Part shown: positions 48,492 to 60,000 of the stretch, one piece after another
How the letters are laid out: each line of letters starts with the position of its first letter
Position numbering within the stretch: position 1 is the stretch's first letter
Origin: Streptomyces sp. P3
Lineage (GTDB): Bacteria; Actinomycetota; Actinomycetes; Streptomycetales; Streptomycetaceae
DNA length: 64,000 bases
NCBI GenBank assembly: GCA_016893485.2
Contig: JAFEKX020000001.1
Location: forward strand, 1,488,001 to 1,552,000
Reading direction: 5' to 3'
Position numbers and translations under genes: made by a program
The notes under the pieces: generated by a model
What the model saw: the letters and a program-made list of their open reading frames with translations, nothing else
Database searches by the model: none
What the model was told of the DNA's origin: nothing

Positions 48492-49494
48492 TCACGTGCC
48501 GTCGATCAGCCGGACCGCGAGGTCGGGGCTGAACCGGCCCGCGGGCACGGTCGGAGCGACCCCGCACTGCCCGTCGGAGTTGCCCGGGGTCTTGACCCAC
48601 AGCATCAGGTCCTCGGCGCCGCCCACCCGTGGCGTGACGCCGAGTTCGCGTCCGGCGGGGTTGCACCACTCGCCGTTGGAGCCGTTGCCGTTCCGGCTGG
48701 TGTCGACGGCGTAGTGGGAGGTGTTGCCGAGCGCCGAGTTGATGGAGTTGCCGTAGGTCTCGGAGGACGGGGTGGTGTAGAAGTTCGAGACGTTCAGGGA
48801 GAAGCCGCGGATGTTGGCGACGCCGGCCGACCTCAGGCGGCTCGCCATGGTCGCCGGGTCGACCCAGTTGGTGTGTCCGGCGTCCAGGTAGGCCCAGGTG
48901 TTGGGGGCCTTCTGCTGGAACATCTGGGTGGCGTAGGAGAGCATCGCGAGGCGGTCGCTGATCTGTGCGCTGGTCAGGCAGCTGAAGTCCGACAGGGCGT
49001 CCGGCTCGATGACGACGACGGCGGGGTGGGTGCCGACCGCCGCGGCGAAGGTGGAGATCCAGGTGCGGTAGGCCGCCACGCTGCCCGCGCCGCCGGAGGA
49101 CTCGCCGCCGCACGCGTCCCGGCCCGGGATGTCGTACGCGACGAGCACCGGCAGTTTGTCGTGGCTGTCGGCGGCGCCGACGTAGCCGGACACGGCCGGT
49201 CCGATGCCCGCGCTCTCGTTGGCGAACCAGCGGGCGATCGGCTGGGACGCGATGGCCGACTGGATGCGGGCGGCGCGGGAGTCGGAGGGGTTGTCGCGGA
49301 CCCAGACGGCCGGGCCGGAGTCGGGGTTGGGTAGAAGCCGCTCGTCAGGGAGACCGGGCTTGCGGCTGCGGCCGTACCGGCCGCGAGGAGCGGGAGCGGG
49401 GCAACCAGCAGGCATACCAGGGCAGTTCGCAGTGTGGCTGTCTTGAGTGAGGCGGTTCCCAGGGGATGGTTTTGAGCAGGGCCTTCCAGCGCAT
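48492..49494 (-). CDS. Secreted GH6 cellulase (endoglucanase/cellobiohydrolase, two frame errors)
   Basis: About 334 residues. The ATG at 49494 starts [11 protein letters not shown], one base is missing near 49465, and a Sec signal peptide follows ([19 protein letters not shown]). A second base is missing near 49331 (TACCCAACC). The GH6 domain has [17 protein letters not shown], the catalytic-site loops [17 protein letters not shown] and [12 protein letters not shown], and [12 protein letters not shown]. Inverting hydrolase of beta-1,4-glucan. No cellulose-binding module is attached. Lies 121 bases after the GH9 gene with a terminator between. Confidence 0.9.
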
Positions 49495-49546
49495 GGTGCG
49501 TCCCTATCTCTTGGGGCGGGGCTGCCGCGGGCCCCTCGGCTCGGCT

Positions 49547-49576
49547 CCCGCCCGCGCTCGTCCAAGCGCGGGCGGG
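49547..49576 (-). terminator. Strong hairpin after the GH9 gene
   Basis: Perfect 12-base stem CCCGCCCGCGCT / AGCGCGGGCGGG with a 6-base loop, 38 bases after the GH9 stop on the minus strand and before the GH6 start. Confidence 0.8.
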
Positions 49577-49614
49577 GGCCACGGCGGTGCCGTGCGTTCA
49601 GGCAGGGGTGGTGC

Positions 49615-51911
49615 TCAGCGCGCGGAGTCGGCGGCGAAGGTCGCCACCCAGGCCAGCGCGGAGTTCCAGTTGATGGCGACCTCGTTGGTCGAGTACGAGT
49701 AGATGTCGTCGATGTAGCAGGTGGCGGGGTGCAGCCGACCAGGTTCTGCTGCGCGACCGGGTCCTGGAGGGCCGAGTCGGGGCCACCGGCCAGTGAACCG
49801 GCAGGCGGGTTCGGCAGGTTGGGGTCGATCTGGTGGGCCCAGATGCGGTTGTGCTGGTTGTGGCTGGCCTGCGTGCCGTAGCCGCTGACGAAGGACTGGT
49901 TCAGGGCGTTGCGGCCGAGGAGGTAATCCATCGACCCAGGACGGCGCTGCGGTAGCTGTCCCGGTGGGTGAGGTCGTAGGCGGTCGCGATGACCAGGGCG
50001 TTGTTCGCGGTGACGCTGTTGGAGCCCCAGACGTAGGCGCCGTCGGCGGGGAGGTTGGGGTTGGGATAGCCCTGCGAGCGTTCGTCGCGTACGAAGCCGT
50101 CGGCGACGGCGAGGACCCGCTTGCGGGCGGAGGCGACCATGCGCGCGGGGAAGCGGCTCGGCAGCCGGACGACGGTGAGGTCGGCCAGCGCGCCGGTGTC
50201 CCGCCAGGAGAAACCGGCCGGGGTGATCTCCGTGTCGATGCGGGACAGGTAGGCGCGGTCGTGCGTGGTGGCGTACAACTCCGTTGCCGCCCAGGAGAAT
50301 TCGTCGGTCACGTCCGTGTCGGCGTACGCTCCGCCGCCGACGCTGTCGTCGCTCGGGGCGTACACGTCGGGGTGGGCGACCGCGGCCTTCCAGGCGGTCT
50401 TGGCGGCGGTCAGGCACCGGTGCGCGAAGACCGCGTCGTAACGGCCCCACACCCGGGCGCACTGGGCGCCCGCGGCGGCCAGGTTGAGGGTCGCGGCCGT
50501 GGACGGGGCGTGCAGGTAGCGGGGTTGGGAGTCCTGGTCGGGCCGGGTGGGCAGGGCGGTCCAGGCCAGGTCGTGGACCTTGTGGTGGACCATCCCGGCC
50601 AGCGGTTCGCCCGCGGGGACCTGCATGCTCAGCAGGAACTCCGTCTCCCAGCGGGACTCGTCGAGTACGTCCGGGACGCCGTTGTGGTTCTCCGGGATGC
50701 CGAGCAGTCCGTCGCGCAGGCCGGCGATGTCGCCCTGGGCACGAGAGCGTTCGTAGGAGTCCATCAACTGCCAAGCCGCAAGGGCCCCGTTGACGACGTA
50801 CTTGCCCTGGTCGCCCGCGTCGTACCAACCGCCCCGGACGTCAAGGGAGTAGTCGCACGTGCCGGGCAGGCAGGGCACGTCCGTGTCGCCCTTGTTGGGT
50901 GCCACGCCGATGTGTCCGGCAGGCCGGGCGTAGGCCGCTCCCGCGTACTGCGCCTCGATCGGCGTGCCACTGCGGACGTCGTAGAAATAGCCCAACGAGT
51001 CCTTGCTCAGGGCCTGGTAGGGGTTCTCCGCGATGGCGAACGGATGGCTGGTGGCGTCGCCGACGACGAGCGTGTAGCCCGTGCCGATCCTGCGCACCGA
51101 GCTGAAGTCGGCGATGTGGACGTGGTCGCCGGAGGCGGCGTCCGTGCCCTGGACGTGGGTGCGCCCCGACGTCACGACCGCACCCGAGGCGTTCAGCAGG
51201 CGCCAACTCACGGGCTTCGTCGCGGCGTTGACGATCGACGCCTTCTTCGGGCCGTGGACCGCGTAGCCGTACTGGTTCGTCCGCACCGGAGAGCCGAAGT
51301 CGCGTCCGCCGCCCGGGGATCGCGCCGCCGGTGAGGGAGACGTCGTCGAGGCAGAGGGTGAACGGCCGGGCGGCGCCGCCCTGTTGGAAGGAGAGCTGGG
51401 CGTGCAGGTCGGCGGCGGTGGAGGTGCCGGTGAACTGGAAGGTCTTCGGCGTGGTGGTGATCGCGGCAGTCTTGTTGAGGGTGGTCGTGGACGGGGCGGC
51501 GGGCAGCTGCAGTACGGCGTGGATCGACACGTCCAGGGTGGCGGAGGCCGTGAAGCGCAGGGTGTACGGCTGGCCGGCCTCCAGCGGGATGTCGTTCTGG
51601 CCGATCATCGAGTCCCAGACGTTGACCGTCCCGGCGGGCACGTCGGCGCACAGGCGGCCCGAGGTGACGGTGGACGGGGTGTTGCCGCTGCTCCACCACG
51701 AGGTCTTGCCGTTGTCGAACGTGCCGTTGAGGACTCGTTCGTAGGGCGCGTCCGCGGCATGCGCGGAGCCCACGGGAAGCACGGGGTCCACAGGCGTCGC
51801 GGCCAGGGTGGCGACCGTCAGGGCGGGCGCGAGGAAGGCCGCGGCCCATCCGGTCCTGCGGAATTTGGTCTTACGGAGTCCGGTCCTGCGGAGTCTGGTC
51901 CTGCGGAACAT
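49615..51911 (-). CDS. Secreted GH9 cellulase with N-terminal CBM4/9-like module (three frame errors)
   Basis: About 765 residues. Arg-rich signal peptide ([20 protein letters not shown]...) ending near SAHA, then a CBM4/9-type module ([20 protein letters not shown] ... [11 protein letters not shown]), an Ig-like cellulase N domain ([19 protein letters not shown]) and the GH9 catalytic domain: [16 protein letters not shown] with the two catalytic Asp, [16 protein letters not shown] with the conserved His region, and [15 protein letters not shown] with the acid Glu. Frame changes: one extra C near 51320, missing bases near 49937 and 49735. Hydrolyses cellulose outside the cell. Divergent from a LacI gene. 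Confidence 0.9.
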
Positions 51912-52061
51912 ACCGAGCCCTTCTCGGTGACAGGGTCGGCTCGATGCGGCGTCAGTGCCAGATGGTGAGCGGGTCCGACAGAGCTGTCAAGTCTTCACGC
52001 ACAGAGGCCTTTTCCTCGTCCGGACCCTTCACAGAGTGAACGTCCCCTCCTACTCTGCGAC

Positions 52062-52075
52062 TGTCAGCGCTTCCA
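52062..52075. promoter_or_regulatory. CebR-like 14-base operator candidate
   Basis: TGTCAGCGCTTCCA reads TGGAAGCGCTGACA on the other strand and agrees at 11 of 14 positions with TGGGAGCGCTCCCA, the operator of the cellulose-utilisation repressor CebR in Streptomyces as I recall it. It lies in the 315-base gap (51912-52226) between GH9 and the LacI gene; nothing else was recognised in that gap. Confidence 0.5.
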
Positions 52076-52226
52076 GTTTCGGCTGGCGGCATCGCACAGG
52101 AACCGGCCGAGCTGTGGCGTCACCCCAGTTCCCTCCCAGGTCAGCAACGAACTCGCAGGTCGAGGACGAGGACACTCCGGTTGTCATCGCTCTCGGATTA
52201 CGTCCGTACGAACTGGAGTCGCCCCC

Positions 52227-53228
52227 ATGACCACACGGCCGCCGACGCTCGACGAGGTGGCGCTGCGCGCCGGGGTGTCCGTCGGCACCGTCTCGCGGGT
52301 GATCAACAACCGCCGGCACGTCAGCCAGAAGGCGCGGCAGGCGGTGGAGAGTGCCGTGGCGGAGCTGGGATATGTACCGAACGTGGCGGCCCGTTCGCTC
52401 GCCTCCCAGCGGCGCGGTGCGGTGGTGCTGGCGATCTCCAGCGACGACCCGGCGCTGTTCGCCAACCTGTTCTTCGCGGAGGTCATCACAGGGGTGAACG
52501 CGGTGATGGAGGAGACCGACCTCGAACTCCTGCTGATCCTGGCCGCCGGCGAGCGGGGCCGGGCCCGGCTCACCCGCGTCCTCCAGTCCCGGGGTGCGGA
52601 CGGCGTCATGCTGCTGGCCCTGCGCGAGAACGATCCGCTGGCGAAGGTCGCCGAGGCGGGGAACGTGCCCGTCGTGCACGGAGGCCGCCCCCTCGAAAAG
52701 GCGCCGCGCTGGTACGTCGACGCCGACAACCGGGGTGGCGCCCGCGAGGCCGTCGAATACCTGATATCGACGGGCCGCCGCGCCATCGGCACCGTCACCG
52801 GGCCGCTCGACATGCACGCGGGCGTCTCCCGCTACCTGGGCTTCCGCGAGGCGGTCGCGCTGGCCGGACTGGCCGACCACCGGGTGGCGCACGCCGACTT
52901 CAGTGAGCTGGGCGGTGCCACGGCGACGGCCCGTCTCCTCGACGAACACCCGGACCTGGACGCGCTGTTCGTCGCCTCGGACGCCATGGCGGCGGGCGCC
53001 CTGCACGTCCTGCGCGAGCGCGGCCGGTCCGTCCCTGGGGACGTCGCGGTCGTCGGCTTCAACGACATCCTCACCGCCCGGCACACGCAGCCCGCCCTGA
53101 CGACGATCCGCCAGCCCATCGTCGCCCTCGGCAGCGAGATGACCCGGATGCTGGTGCGCGTCCTGGCAGGTGAGGAGCCCACGCCCCTCATCCTGCCGAC
53201 GGAGCTGGTGATCAGGGAATCCGCGTGA
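52227..53228 (+). CDS. LacI-family transcription regulator (CebR-like context)
   Basis: 333 residues, intact. N-terminal helix-turn-helix TLDEVALRAGVSVGTVSRVI, hinge NVAARSLASQRRGAVVLAIS, sugar-binding domain with GADGVMLLALREND, GRRAIGTVTGPLDMHAGVSR and VVGFNDILTARHTQPALTT. Divergent from the GH9/GH6 cellulase genes and therefore their likely repressor, probably responding to cellobiose or a similar sugar (inference). Confidence 0.92.
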   Translation: MTTRPPTLDEVALRAGVSVGTVSRVINNRRHVSQKARQAVESAVAELGYVPNVAARSLASQRRGAVVLAISSDDPALFANLFFAEVITGVNAVMEETDLELLLILAAGERGRARLTRVLQSRGADGVMLLALRENDPLAKVAEAGNVPVVHGGRPLEKAPRWYVDADNRGGAREAVEYLISTGRRAIGTVTGPLDMHAGVSRYLGFREAVALAGLADHRVAHADFSELGGATATARLLDEHPDLDALFVASDAMAAGALHVLRERGRSVPGDVAVVGFNDILTARHTQPALTTIRQPIVALGSEMTRMLVRVLAGEEPTPLILPTELVIRESA

Positions 53229-53305
53229 CACGGCGCCCTGGTCCGGCCGGCCTCTCGCACATTCAGTAAGGCGCACACCAACGTCCGTACAACTTATCCC
53301 CAACA

Positions 53306-53335
53306 ACAAGTGTCTCGTAGGGCAACAACACTTGT
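53306..53335. promoter_or_regulatory. 8-base inverted repeat ahead of the glycosyltransferase
   Basis: ACAAGTGT (53306-53313) and ACACTTGT (53328-53335) are perfect reverse complements with a 14-base spacer, ending 13 bases before the TTG start at 53349. The AT-richer composition contrasts with the surroundings. It can form a hairpin or be an operator, and it argues against the upstream GTG at 53310 as the start. Confidence 0.5.
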
Positions 53336-53348
53336 CCCGGGGGATATT

Positions 53349-55019
53349 TTGATCAAGGTCAGCGTCGTCGTACCCATTTACAACGCCGGTTCCTACATCG
53401 ACCGTTGCGCGCCGTCGCTCGTCAACCAGAGCCTGGGGGCCGACGCGTACGAGGTCGTGTACGTCGACGACGGGTCGACGGACGACTCCGCCGAACGGCT
53501 CGACCGGCTGGCAGAGGCGCATCCGCATGTGCGGGTGTTCCGGCAGGAGAACTCGGGCTGGCCGGGCAAGCCGCGGAACGTCGGGGTGGACCGGGCCGAG
53601 GGGAAGTACGTCCAATTCGTGGACCAGGACGACGAGTTGTCGTACGAGGCGCTGGAGCGGCTGTACGCCCTGGCGGAGCGCAACGGGTCGGACATCGTGC
53701 TGGGCAAGGTGCACGGGACGATGCAGGGACCCAGCAACGTGTTCAAGCGGACGGTCGAACGGTGCACGGTCGCCGACGCGCCTCTCATCGAGAGCCTGAC
53801 GCCGCACAAGATGTTCCGCCGTGAGTTCCTTCGCGAGCACGGGATCCGCTTCCCCGAGGGGCGGGTCAGGCTGGAGGACCAGCTGTTCATGGCGCGCACC
53901 TACGTCCGCGCCAAGACCGTGTCGATACTCGGCAACTACCCCTGCTACCAATGGAATCGGCGTGAGGACGGCGGCAACAACAGCAGCCGCCGCATCACCG
54001 CCGACGACTACTACGGCCACCTGGACAAGGTCGTGGAGGCGATCAAGGAGGGCACCCCGCCGGGCGACCTCCAGGACCGGCTGCTGCGCCGCTCGTACCG
54101 GGTGGAGCTGCTGCGGCCGGTGAGCGAACCGCGCATACTGCGGCGCACCGGCAAGGACTTGGAGGAGTACTTCACCACTGTCCGCCGGATGGCGATGACC
54201 AGTTATCCGCCGGGGGTGAGCGAGGGACTCCCGGCGATCAGCCGGCTGCGGGCCGAACTGCTCGTCCAGGACCGGCTGGACTCCCTGGTCGAACTCGCCC
54301 GCCGCACCGAGCAGATCAGAGCCCGGGTCGAAGTGGACGACATGCGCTGGCGCAACGACAAGCTGGTGATCCGCACCCGCGTCGGCATGGTCCGGGGCGA
54401 CGGCGAACCGCTGACCCTCGTGGAGCGCGACGGCCGGATGTTCCTCGACCCCAACTCCTCGACGGCATAAGGGGAGCGGAGGACTGGGAGGTCCCCGACC
54501 CCTTCTCGCACGCGTACGGCGAACTCATCGTGCACGACACCGCCGACAACCACTGGTGGTATCCCGACGGGGAGTTGACCCCGGCGCTGGAACCGCTCGG
54601 CGGAAACGTCCACCGCGTCGTGGTCACCGGCGAGACGGTCATCGACCCGCTGACCCTCGCCGGTGACGCGCCGATGGGCCCCGGCGCGTATCAAGTCTGG
54701 GCCAGCGCCCAGCTGTTGGGCGTCGGCCGCCGCCCCGGCTGGCCGGCGCCCCGGGCGGCACCCGCATCCTCCTCGGCACTGTCGCCGTAGGCACACCGCC
54801 GCGTCTCGTCTCCCCACCTGGGCCGGGCCAGGCGGCCAACTCCGCCTCGCCGTGGGCGAACCCGGCCGGATCGGCACCACCCGCCGCGTCCTGCTCCGCA
54901 CCACCGCCGACCACCGGCTACGGCACGGCGTCCGCGAGGTGATGCGGCGGCTGCCTCCCGGCGCCCGCAAGAACATCCGCGCCACGGCGCGACGGGCGGA
55001 GGGGTGGATGCTGGGGTAG
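53349..55019 (+). CDS. Family 2 glycosyltransferase with C-terminal beta domain (three frame errors)
   Basis: About 557 residues. TTG at 53349 with GGGGGA upstream gives the GT-A domain opening IKVSVVVPIYNAGSYIDRCA, the nucleotide-sugar motifs YVDDGSTDDSAERL, NSGWPGKPRNVGVDRAEGKY and VQFVDQDDEL (DxD-like), and RLEDQLFMARTYVRA. The frame seems to stop at 54470, but one missing base near 54454 joins it to AEDWEVPDPFSHAYGELIVH, and further missing bases near 54736 and at the CTCCCC run 54810-54815 carry it to 55019. The C-terminal part resembles the beta domains of wall-polymer (TarS/TarP-like) transferases. Probably a wall teichoic acid or capsule transferase. Confidence 0.82.
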
Positions 55020-55161
55020 GGGGACCGGGGTCCGGGGGCGAGGGGCGACGGGCGGGCCGGGGCCAGGGCCCGGGGACGGGGGCCTGGGGCCCGGGCCCGG
55101 AGGGCGGACGGGGCCCGGTGCCCCTTGCGGCTGCTCATTCACCTTGCCGCCCCAACCGCCG

Positions 55162-55896
55162 TTACATGGAAGGGACTTGTGCCTCCCGGTCCGCCGCCGC
55201 ATCGAGGTCCAGCCACGCTTCCCCGATCAGCTCGGTGGCGGCTCAGCGGGCAGCGGACACGACCTCCTCCGGGGTGCGGAAACCCGCGACCACTCAGGCC
55301 CCCGGGATCGCGCAGCGGAAAGCGCGGGGCGGCGTGCGGGAGCGCGGTGCCGTGTCGGGCGGACACCTCGGCGAGGAGCCGAGCGCGACGCAGTGCCGAT
55401 TCCGGGGCGGGGCCGTAGTCGAAGGTGGCGTCGCTCGCGGGGCAAGTACGACTGTGCGGACCGGAGTTGAAAGGTGCGGCGGCCACCACCGCGACCCGGC
55501 GTTCGGCGCACGCGTCCAGCAGGGGGCGGGCGGTGCGGTCGAGAAGGGTCCACCGCCCGCCCACCATCACGGCGCCGATGACGCCTGGTCGCGCAGGGCG
55601 GTCAACGCGGGCAGGGCTTGGCCGAGGGCGGCGTCCAAGTGGCCGTCGGGGTCATCGACGTAGACGATGTCCGGGCACGGCGAAGCCGCACGCCGTCAGG
55701 TCGGATCCCGTGGGTGCCGGGTGGGGTTCCAGTGCGGGGCGGTGTCGTAGTAGCGCACCCCCGCGTCCCAGGCGGCGTCGAGGGTGGCCCGCGCCTGGTC
55801 GTCGCCGACCGGACGGTGGACGTTGCCGACGGGGGCGGCACCGAATCCCGGCGTGCCGACCTGGATGCTCGTACGACCGAGTGGGCGTGCCCTCAC
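55162..55896 (-). pseudogene. Decayed aldo/keto reductase (L-fucose/galactose dehydrogenase-like)
   Basis: Starts at GTG 55896 with RPLGRTSIQVGTPGFGAAPV and DAGVRYYDTAPHW (catalytic Asp and Tyr region), then most of the next about 70 residues of the family are missing. TGSDLTACGFAVP and DIVYVDDPDGHLDAALGQAL follow in other frames with a second gap between them. The C-terminal parts GGRWTLLDRTARPLLDACAE and ATFDYGPAPES are recognisable, but frame changes and an in-frame stop (VVSAAR then stop before AATELIGEAWLDLD) follow. Several deletions and more than one stop indicate real decay rather than read errors. Divergent from a FadR regulator. Confidence 0.72.
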
Positions 55897-55969
55897 GAGG
55901 TTCCCTGCTCCCAACGGCCCTCGCCGCCCGGGGAAGGATCTGCTTCATCTGGCAGGCAGGACCCTAAGG

Positions 55970-56036
55970 ATGGGATCCATTTCACGCAACACCTCGTAAA
56001 ATATGCGTAGTTCGTGGCGTTTTATTGGGATCTCAT
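55970..56036. promoter_or_regulatory. Two TGGGATC boxes upstream of the FadR-type gene
   Basis: ATGGGATCCAT (55970-55980, near-palindromic) and TTGGGATCTCAT (56025-56036) share TGGGATC and are 55 bases apart in the AT-richer 249-base gap between the decayed reductase and the FadR-type gene. Spacing and symmetry suit binding sites of a GntR-family dimer. Inference only. Confidence 0.35.
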
Positions 56037-56145
56037 CAGGCCCGCTGGCCGAAATCTGTCCGATCTCTTCCCAACGCACCACGGCGATGCCATATTGACC
56101 CGGGAAATGAACCTGATTCATTGGTGACGCAGGAGGGGACGCGCC

Positions 56146-56907
56146 TTGGGCGACTCAACACCGGCCTACCGGCCGGGATATGAACTGGTCGCGGAGCAAC
56201 TTCTGGAGTACATGGCCCAGCAGAACCTGCGGCCCGGCGACCGCCTCCCCACCGAACAGGGCCTGGCCCAGATCCTGGGAGCGTCCCGCAACGTCACACG
56301 GGAGGCCGTGAAGGTCCTGGCCGCCATCGGCCGGCTTCAAGTGCGGCGGGGCGCCGGCATCTTCGTCGCCGCGTCGGTCGGCGGGCTGCTCGACGACGAG
56401 CTCTCGCACTTCCGGCCGACCGGCATGGAAGACGTCAGGATGCTGCTCGACTACCGCAAGGTGATCGAGTCGGAGACAGCACGCCGTGCCGCCTCCCACG
56501 CCACCCCGATCGAGGTCCGGGCCATCCGGGACAGCGCGGAGAGCTCCCTGACGGCGGCGACGATGCACGACGTGGACACCTTCGCCAAGGCGGACGCGGC
56601 CTTCCACGACGCGGTGGGCGTCGCCTCGCACAACGTGTTCCTGCGGGCGAGCGTCGCCGGTGTGCGGCGCCTGGCAGCCCAGTCCGACGTACTGCTCTTC
56701 CACGGTGACGTGCCCGGATCGCTCGAAGTCGCCGCACATCAGCATGTGGACATAGCGGAGGCGGTCGCCGCGGGGGCGGCCGATCTCGCCGAGCGACTGA
56801 TGGTGGAACACATCGGCACCACCCAGAGCCAGTTCGAGAGCAAGATTCGCGACCGGCTGTTCAGCCCCGGGGCCCAACCACCCTCTCCGGAGACCCCGGC
56901 CTCGTAG
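56146..56907 (+). CDS. FadR-type GntR-family transcription regulator
   Basis: 253 residues, intact. TTG start with AGGAGGGG upstream. N-terminal winged helix: YELVAEQLLEYMAQQNLRPG, DRLPTEQGLAQILGASRNVT, REAVKVLAAIGRLQVRRGAG; the C-terminal FCD-type helical domain has the metal-ligand-like Asp/His residues in FAKADAAFHDAVGVASHN and EVAAHQHVDIAEAV. FadR/FCD regulators usually sense sugar acids or other organic acids. Precedes the beta-helix, dehydratase-like and sugar transporter genes on the same strand, which it may control. Confidence 0.9.
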   Translation: MGDSTPAYRPGYELVAEQLLEYMAQQNLRPGDRLPTEQGLAQILGASRNVTREAVKVLAAIGRLQVRRGAGIFVAASVGGLLDDELSHFRPTGMEDVRMLLDYRKVIESETARRAASHATPIEVRAIRDSAESSLTAATMHDVDTFAKADAAFHDAVGVASHNVFLRASVAGVRRLAAQSDVLLFHGDVPGSLEVAAHQHVDIAEAVAAGAADLAERLMVEHIGTTQSQFESKIRDRLFSPGAQPPSPETPAS

Positions 56908-57023
56908 GACCGGCCGGCCCCGCATGTGCCGCGGCACAGCGACCGAGCCGCCCGACGCCCTGCGCGTCCCGCTGGACGAGCGGGACGTGCAGGTATCAAC
57001 CTCCCTCAGGCGATTGGATACGT

Positions 57024-60000
57024 GTGTCTCATCCGTCTGCGCGCAGGAGCGCCTTCGCGCCGCTGCGAAGAACCCTCACGGCCGCGTTCTCGTTGGCCGC
57101 GACGGCAGCCCTGCTCAACGCCGTGCCGGCCCAGGCGGCTTCCCCCCGTCGCCTGACCTCTATGTCTACGTCTCCCCGACCGGCCGGGATGCCGGTTCGG
57201 GCACCGCCGCCCACCCCTTCAAGACCCTCGACCACGCGCGGGACTACGTGCGCGACGTCAAGGAGAAGGCCAAGGGCGACATCCATGTCCGGCTCATGTC
57301 CGGCACCTACCAGCTCAGCCGTACGTTCGCGCTGACCTCCCGGGACTCCGGCCGCGACGGGCACAGGATCGTCTACGAGGCCGCCCCCGGCGCGCACCCG
57401 GTGATCAGCGGCGGCAAGCAGATCACCGGCTGGACCCCGGCCGACTCGGCGGGAAGGTCTACAAGGCCGAGGTCGGCGCCATCGACACCCGTCAGCTCTA
57501 TGTGAACGGCGAGTCCGAGACGCGGGCGCGCGGCGACAAGAACCCCGCCGGCTTCAGCCAGACGTCCACCGGCTACACGTTCACCGACCCCGCGCTCAAC
57601 GCCTACAAGCGTCCTTCGGACCTGGAGGTCGTCAGCTCCTGGGGCTGGAAGCTGATGCGCTGCCCCGTGCAGTCGATCGCCGACTTCAAGATGACGATGC
57701 AGCAGCCCTGTTGGCACAACGCGCATCTCCAGCAGGGCCAGGAGATCCAGAACCCGACCTGGCTGGAGAACGCCCGCGAACTGCTGGACACGCCCGGCGA
57801 GTGGTACCTCGACAAGGGCGCGGGCGAGCTCTACTACATGCCCAAGGCCGGCCAGAACCTCTCCACGGCGAACGTCACCGTGCCGCTCGTGCAGGACCTG
57901 GTGGATCTGAACGGCACCAAGGCGGCCCCGGTCAGCAACGTGTCGTTCCGGGGCATCACCTTCGCCAACTCCACCTGGCTGGCGCCCAGTTCGCCCGAAG
58001 GCCTCATCGAGGGCCAGGCCGGTTTCCGGATGGTCGGCAACGACCCCACCTTCGACGCGACCCGTCTGAAATGGCAGAAGACTCCGGGTGCCGTGAACGT
58101 CGACCACGGCCACGGCATCGGCTTCGAGGACAACACCTTCACCCAACTCGGCGCGGTCGGGCTGAACTTGGACACCGGCACCCAGGGCACCGACATCACC
58201 GGCAACGTCTTCCGCCAGATCGCCGCCACCGGCATCCAGATAGGCGGCGTCGAGGTGATCGACGCCCACCCGGACGACCCCGGGACATCACCAAGAACAC
58301 CACGGTCGCCAACAACGTGGTCACCAAGGTCGCCGACCAGTACAACGGCTCCGTCGGCATCCTGGCCGGCTACACCGACCGCACCACCATCACCCACAAC
58401 AAGGTCTACGACCTGCCCTACACCGGCATCTCCGTCGGCTGGGGCTGGGGCCTCACCGACGAGGGCGGCGACACCAACTACCCGGGAAATCTGGGCGTTC
58501 CGATCTGGGACACCCCACGACCAGCCGTGACACCCGGGTCACGGACAACGAGATCTACGACATCATGAAGTCGCAGGCCGACGGCGGCGCCATCTACACG
58601 CTGAGCTCCAACCCCGGCGGCGTGGTGTCCGGCAACTACATCCACGGCACGCCCCCGCCCGCCTACGGCGCGATCTACCACGACGAGGGCAGCCGGTACT
58701 GGACGAACACCGGCAACGCCCTGTGCGACATCGCCTATCAGTGGCTGTTCCTCAACCACGGCATGGACATCGACGCCACGGGCAACTTCACCACCCAGCC
58801 CGCCTATTCGACCCAGGCCAACAGCACGGACAGCACCATCACCGGCAACACCACGGTGGGTTCCTGCGACCAGCTCCCGGCTTCCGTCGTCAACAACGCG
58901 GGTCTGCAAGCGAGTTACCGCCACCTCGACCCGGACCCCGCCGTCGCCGACCACCGGGCGCCCAGCAGGCCCGGCACCCCGAGCGCGGTCACGGACTTCC
59001 CGACGATCGCGGACCTCAGCTGGCCCGCGTCCACCGACGACACCGCCGTCACCGGCTACTCCGTCTACCGCGACGGCAAGCTGGTCAGCGCCACGGGCAC
59101 TACCTCGGTACGCCTCCCTGGCCTGACCGCCGGAAAGACGTACACCTTCCGCGTCACCGCCCGTGACGCCGCCGGCAACGAGTCCGCTCCCAGCGCGAAC
59201 CTGCGCGTCACGATGTCCTCGGGCAGCGACCTCGCCCTCAGGAAGCCGGTCACCGCGTCGTCGTACTCGGAGGCCAACACCCCGAGAAGGCGGTCGACGG
59301 AGACCTCTCCACCCGCTGGGCACAGGGCCTCGGCCTGCCGGACCCGTCCTGGATCCAGGTCGACCTCGGTGCGTCGTACGACGTGAACGGCGCGATCACG
59401 ACCTTCGAGAAGGCGAGCGGCTACAAGTACCGCATCGAGGTGTCACCCGACGAGGTCCACTGGAAGACCCTCGCGGACCGCACCGCCGCGAACACCACGG
59501 CGGCGACCGACTACACCCACACGGACACCCCGGTCGCGGGCCGTTTCGTCCGGCTGACGGTCACCGGCTCCAGCTGGAACGGCGGCAGCATCTACGACTT
59601 CCAGGTCTACGGCACCCCAGAACCGTCACGGACCACACGGCCCCGACCGCTCCCGGGCAGCCCACGGTCAAGCCGCTGCTGCCCGGTCTGGTGGATGTCA
59701 GCTGGCCCGCGGCCACCGATGACACCGGCGTGACCAGCTACGTCGTCTACCAGGACGGCAAGCGGATCGCCGTCACCGACGCCACGACCCTGCGGGTCCC
59801 CGGCCTCACCGCCGACACGTCGTACTCCTTCACCGTCGTGGCACGCGACGAGGCGCTGAACGCCTCAACTCCCAGCAAGGCGGCCGTCGTCACCACGCCG
59901 GCCGACGACGACCTGGCCCTGAACAGGACGGCGACCGCGTCCTCCGAGTCCGACGGTCACGCCCCGGCGAAGGCGGTCGACGGCGATCTCTCGACCCGCT

